Assembly: GCA_902780365.1 (NCBI GenBank)
Contig: CACZFE010000064.1
Span: 1-8,639, forward strand
Direction of reading: 5' to 3'
Length of the DNA stretch: 8,639 bases
Source of the DNA: an uncultured Spirochaetales bacterium
GTDB taxonomy: Bacteria; UBP6; UBA1177
Shown here: in pieces, positions 6,046-8,639 of the stretch
Numbering within the stretch: the first letter of the stretch is position 1
Layout: every line of letters starts with the position of its first letter
Translations under genes and position numbers: made by a program
The notes under the pieces: generated by a model
Database searches by the model: none
Told to the model about the DNA's origin: nothing
The model's input: only the letters and a program-made list of their open reading frames with translations

Positions 6046-6715
6046 GATCCAGGACTTAGTCCAAAGTTTCGAAGACCATATTTCAAAAATAAATTCAGAA
6101 AATCCCGAATTTTTTAAATCAGTTGCTTTTGTTGCGCAAAGTTACGGCTACATTCTTGAAAACGCGGCGGTCTTCAACAAAAATCTGAAGAAGATCACAA
6201 ATCTCAGATACATTCTTGTCGCCGACAATCCTGGAGTCACAGAGCAGCATGAAGAGTGCTATTTAGTCGGAAAAGCGGGAAAAACAGCACGCAATTTCTT
6301 CAAAAACAATTCTCTCGTCAGCGATTTTGACGAAGAAGTTGCAGTGCTCAACAAAACTTTTATCCACACAAAAAGCACGCTTGATTTAAAAAAACTCAAA
6401 AATTTCAAGAGTTTGTTTGAAGATTCCGAAAAATTCACGGCAAATCTTGCAGTTGACATGCTCGAAGCAAGTGATGCGGAACTCTGGATCACAGGATGCT
6501 GCGAACTTACCGAAAAAGGACTTTTTGCAGCATACCTCAAAACTTTGAAGGAAAGATGCGCTAAGAACCCCGCATTGAAAGAACGGATCTTCTTCTATCC
6601 TCACTTTTCATACGGAAATTTCAGCAGAAACCTCAATTCAGTCCGCACTGAACATCCCGAAATGAGCGTCAAAGAGGCTTTGAAAGCGGCAAGCCTCGAT
6701 ATTTCAGTGGATTGA
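6038..6715 (+). CDS. Uracil-DNA glycosylase superfamily-like protein
   Basis: The 225-residue product has the layout of the uracil-DNA glycosylase superfamily. RYILVADNPG (57-66), followed by EECYLVGKAGKTARNFF (72-88), parallels the first active-site motif of family-4-like enzymes ('GDNPG...E...YLVG-aGk'). A late YPHFSYGNFSRNL (187-199) sits where the second His-containing motif normally lies. VLNKTFIHTKST (103-114) is a segment I recall from spirochaetal members annotated as 'uracil-DNA glycosylase family protein'. The ATG lies inside the end of buk in another frame, eight bases of overlap, and the nearest purine-rich site (GGAG near 6016-6019) is far upstream. Translation probably depends on coupling to buk. 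The codons are noticeably more AT-rich than in ptb-buk or kamA. Glycosylase activity is not proven; the substrate could be another damaged base. Confidence 0.5.
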   Translation: MNKIQDLVQSFEDHISKINSENPEFFKSVAFVAQSYGYILENAAVFNKNLKKITNLRYILVADNPGVTEQHEECYLVGKAGKTARNFFKNNSLVSDFDEEVAVLNKTFIHTKSTLDLKKLKNFKSLFEDSEKFTANLAVDMLEASDAELWITGCCELTEKGLFAAYLKTLKERCAKNPALKERIFFYPHFSYGNFSRNLNSVRTEHPEMSVKEALKAASLDISVD

Positions 6716-6725
6716 TTGCAAAAAG

Positions 6726-7769
6726 TTATTCCTCGTTTTTAAGCAGATACTTGTTGCTGACGATTTTCATTGAAAGACTCGCGCTAATAAGTGGTGAAAA
6801 TATCGGTTCTGTCGGACGTACGACGATTCCTTCCTTTTTGCCGCCTTTCGGATAGTCACCGTCTGCGCGGATAAGAAGTGCTTCGACTGTCGGATATTTT
6901 GACGGCAGATCCATGCCGACTTCTTCGATCGGAACATGATCCATTCCGAGAGAATCGCAGATTTCGAGCATCCGCTTCAATCCGACTCTTTTGCCGTTTT
7001 CGCGGATCGTGAAGACATACCACTCCGGTCTTGAGAGACGCAGCCTGTTGCGCTGGATTCCCGGTGCACAGAACTCGCCCTGAATCGTGAATGTTGTCAG
7101 ATTATGCTCTTTTGCAAAGTTTTCTACTTTTTCGCGGTAGCCGCGTGCTTTCACCAGCTCGTAAAATGAACTTGTGCCGTCATCTTTGTACTCAAAATTG
7201 TGGCCGGTGACGTGAAAGCCATCTTCGTCAATGCCGATGGAATGCGAAGAACCGTCCATTTTAGTTGAAATATAGTATTCAAGCCCGGCAAAAGCCTGAA
7301 TCAGATCCGGCATTTCCTGCACACGGGTCTCGTCTGTATGAGGAATGTCATGCGGTAGATTGCCTATAACCGTTCCGCCTGTGGTTGCGCGTTCCTCAAT
7401 TTCCCATTTTCTGATGCCTAAAAGTTCGGTAACATCGGTTCCGATTGCCGTATCGGCAGGAATTTCAGGAAACTGCGACAGAGGAAGGAGGAGCCCCTGC
7501 GAAATTTCACCGTGGAAGCGCATCGTTCTAAGCTTAAAACCTTCTCCCATAATGTCACTTTTCTTGTAGCTCGTTGCCCGCATGAACTCAAAGCGCGGAG
7601 TAACCGGAAGAAAGCTGTCGATTTCAAAGTAAACACCTGTATCCATCGGCTGGAACTGCCCTTTGTTCACGACGCACTGCCAGCCGAGAACGTGTGCAAG
7701 CTCGATTTTATCGGCTCCCTCAATCGGTTCAACCTTCCAGACCCGCTGAACACTCGCTAATTTTCTCAT
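6726..7769 (-). CDS. RNA ligase, DRB0094-type
   Basis: The 347-residue ATP-dependent RNA ligase is expected to seal 3'-OH/5'-phosphate RNA nicks by way of an enzyme-AMP intermediate. An N-terminal OB-like domain (about residues 1-110, starting MRKLASVQRVWKVEPIEGAD) is followed by the nucleotidyltransferase domain. Its motifs appear in order: STKMDGSS with the AMP-accepting Lys170, TIQGEFCAPGIQRNRL (228-243), KEGIVVRP (312-319) and SLSMKIVSNKYLLK (331-344). This domain order is that of the Deinococcus radiodurans DRB0094 ligase group. The start at 7769 is chosen because GGAGGG (7773-7778, minus strand) lies three bases upstream; an upstream ATG at 7829 would overlap the promoter. The stop lies 10 bases from the stop of the converging gene. 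The family is linked to RNA repair, but the target is unknown. Confidence 0.82.
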   Translation of the reverse strand: MRKLASVQRVWKVEPIEGADKIELAHVLGWQCVVNKGQFQPMDTGVYFEIDSFLPVTPRFEFMRATSYKKSDIMGEGFKLRTMRFHGEISQGLLLPLSQFPEIPADTAIGTDVTELLGIRKWEIEERATTGGTVIGNLPHDIPHTDETRVQEMPDLIQAFAGLEYYISTKMDGSSHSIGIDEDGFHVTGHNFEYKDDGTSSFYELVKARGYREKVENFAKEHNLTTFTIQGEFCAPGIQRNRLRLSRPEWYVFTIRENGKRVGLKRMLEICDSLGMDHVPIEEVGMDLPSKYPTVEALLIRADGDYPKGGKKEGIVVRPTEPIFSPLISASLSMKIVSNKYLLKNEE

Positions 7770-7801
7770 TTTCCCTCCAATTTTATCAAACAGCCAATAT
7801 A

Positions 7802-7829
7802 AATATATACACACAAAACAAAAAGTCAA
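7802..7829 (-). promoter_or_regulatory. Promoter of the RNA ligase gene
   Basis: On the minus strand TTGACT (7824-7829) and TATATT (7802-7807) are separated by 16 bases. Transcription would start near 7795, about 25 bases before the ATG at 7769. The spacer holds an alternating GT/TA run (about 7800-7817). Confidence 0.5.
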
Positions 7830-7868
7830 ATAATATTTTGATAATTTTATTATATGTAGAAATTTTTA

Positions 7869-7897
7869 TTGACTAATATTCTTAAAATAGTTATCAT
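7869..7897 (+). promoter_or_regulatory. Promoter of the dinD-like gene
   Basis: TTGACT (7869-7874) and TATCAT (7892-7897) have an optimal 17-base spacer, pointing toward dinD. A second TATAAT at 7917-7922 has no good -35. An 8-bp palindrome AAGCGCTT (7950-7957), within TAAGAAGCGCTTATTG, lies in the leader and could be an operator. I see neither the Gram-negative CTGT-N8-ACAG nor the Gram-positive GAAC-N4-GTTC LexA box. Confidence 0.5.
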
Positions 7898-7984
7898 TAA
7901 AAAGTTTTTTTATTTGTATAATTTGAAAATATTGGATTTTAAAATTAAGAAGCGCTTATTGTCTTAACAAAATGGAGAAAAAAA

Positions 7985-8639
7985 ATGAATCTTGTGAAGT
8001 ATGACGAAAATTTGTTTGAAAACATCAAACACATCAATGAATTCGGGCAGGAATTCTGGTATGCAAGAGAGCTGCAGAAAGTTCTTGAATATACCGAATG
8101 GAGGAATTTTACAAAGGTTATTGATCGAGCGAAAGAGGCCTGTAACGGAGCCGGACAGTCTGTTGACGAATGTTTTGTTGACTTCAACAAATCATCGGAA
8201 ATGCCGAATGGGGGAACTCGCACTATTGAAGATTTCATGCTTTCGCGCTATGCTTGCTACCTTATCGTGATGAACGGCGATCCGCGCAAGGAAGTCATCG
8301 CTCTTGGGCAGACTTATTTCGCAGTAAAGACGCGCCAGCAGGAGCTTATTGACGATTATGAACGACTTACGGAAGAGCAGAAACGCATAGCCATCAGAAA
8401 CGAGATGAAGCGTCACAATACGGCTTTGGCGGATGCTGCACACAACGCAGGAATTGACAAACCGCTTGACTATGCGATTTTCCAGAACTGCGGCTATATG
8501 GGTTTATACGGCGGTTTGAAAGCTCAGGACATAAGGGAACGCAAAGGACTCGGCAAGAATCAGAATATCCTTGATTATATGGGCAGCACAGAACTTGCAG
8601 CGAATCTTTTCCGAGCTACTCAGACTGAGGAAAAACTCC
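7985..8639 (+). CDS. dinD: DNA-damage-inducible protein D (partial, 3' end outside window)
   Basis: The frame is open from ATG 7985 to the window edge: 218 complete codons of a family usually about 275 long, so some 60 C-terminal residues are missing. It matches E. coli DinD as I recall it along its length. Landmarks are FWYARELQKVLEYTEWRNF (24-42), DRAKEACNGAG (47-57), MLSRYACYLIVMNGDPRKEV (85-104), GQTYFAVKTRQQEL (108-121), AIFQNCGYMGLYGGL (164-178) and MGSTELAANLFRATQTEEK (199-217). The N-terminal part belongs to the BRO-N/antirepressor-like class. E. coli DinD is SOS-induced and inhibits RecA-mediated strand exchange. Homologues are common in mobile or accessory regions. GGAG (7974-7977) precedes the ATG by seven bases. 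Identity is firm; its role in this host is inferred. Confidence 0.9.
   Translation, partial: MNLVKYDENLFENIKHINEFGQEFWYARELQKVLEYTEWRNFTKVIDRAKEACNGAGQSVDECFVDFNKSSEMPNGGTRTIEDFMLSRYACYLIVMNGDPRKEVIALGQTYFAVKTRQQELIDDYERLTEEQKRIAIRNEMKRHNTALADAAHNAGIDKPLDYAIFQNCGYMGLYGGLKAQDIRERKGLGKNQNILDYMGSTELAANLFRATQTEEKL

Noticed and set aside
6716..6745. Possible two-way terminator between the converging UDG-like and RNA ligase genes
   Set aside because: Only 10 bases separate the stops, and the A5/T5 pairing available has no GC stem.

Overview
The window looks like chromosomal DNA from an anaerobic, fermentative bacterium with a Gram-negative type envelope. The evidence is a Ptb-Buk acyl-phosphate pathway, a radical-SAM aminomutase that needs anoxic conditions, and a secreted LPP20/FlgT-like protein that is usually periplasmic. 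The uracil-DNA-glycosylase-like gene resembles versions I associate with spirochaetes and related anaerobes. The sequence alone does not fix the phylum. Gene starts mostly have strong GGAGG-type ribosome binding sites, and intergenic DNA is very AT-rich.

Layout, left to right. (1) Positions 1-421, minus strand: a RelB/DinJ-type antitoxin with a good promoter. It is followed by what looks like the remnant of a PIN-domain toxin that has lost its catalytic middle. (2) 575-1411, minus strand: a secreted LPP20/FlgT-like protein starting at a TTG codon. (3) 1652-3859, plus strand: a tight two-gene operon of lysine 2,3-aminomutase (kamA) and a D-Ala-D-Ala-ligase-like ATP-grasp enzyme. (4) 4054-6715, plus strand: phosphate butyryltransferase (ptb), butyrate kinase (buk) and an overlapping AT-rich gene of the uracil-DNA glycosylase superfamily. 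(5) 6726-7769, minus strand: an RNA ligase of the DRB0094 type. (6) 7985 to the right edge, plus strand: a dinD homologue cut by the window end, divergent from the ligase.

How the genes work together. ptb-buk converts an acyl-CoA to acid plus ATP. kamA should make (3S)-beta-lysine from lysine, because it keeps the two aspartates that mark lysine as substrate. Its partner ATP-grasp enzyme keeps the catalytic ATP/Mg residues of D-Ala-D-Ala ligase but lacks its N-terminal substrate signature. A reasonable inference is that the pair makes a beta-amino acid and then ligates it to something. This is the best candidate in the window for an undescribed pathway. The two ends of the window (toxin-antitoxin remnant; RNA ligase plus DinD) have the character of accessory or stress genes flanking a metabolic core.

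No tRNA, rRNA, CRISPR array or insertion sequence is visible. No gene-free stretch exceeds 300 bases. The largest gaps are 1412-1651, 350-574, 7770-7984 and 3860-4053, and their contents are listed as promoters and repeats where something can be supported.
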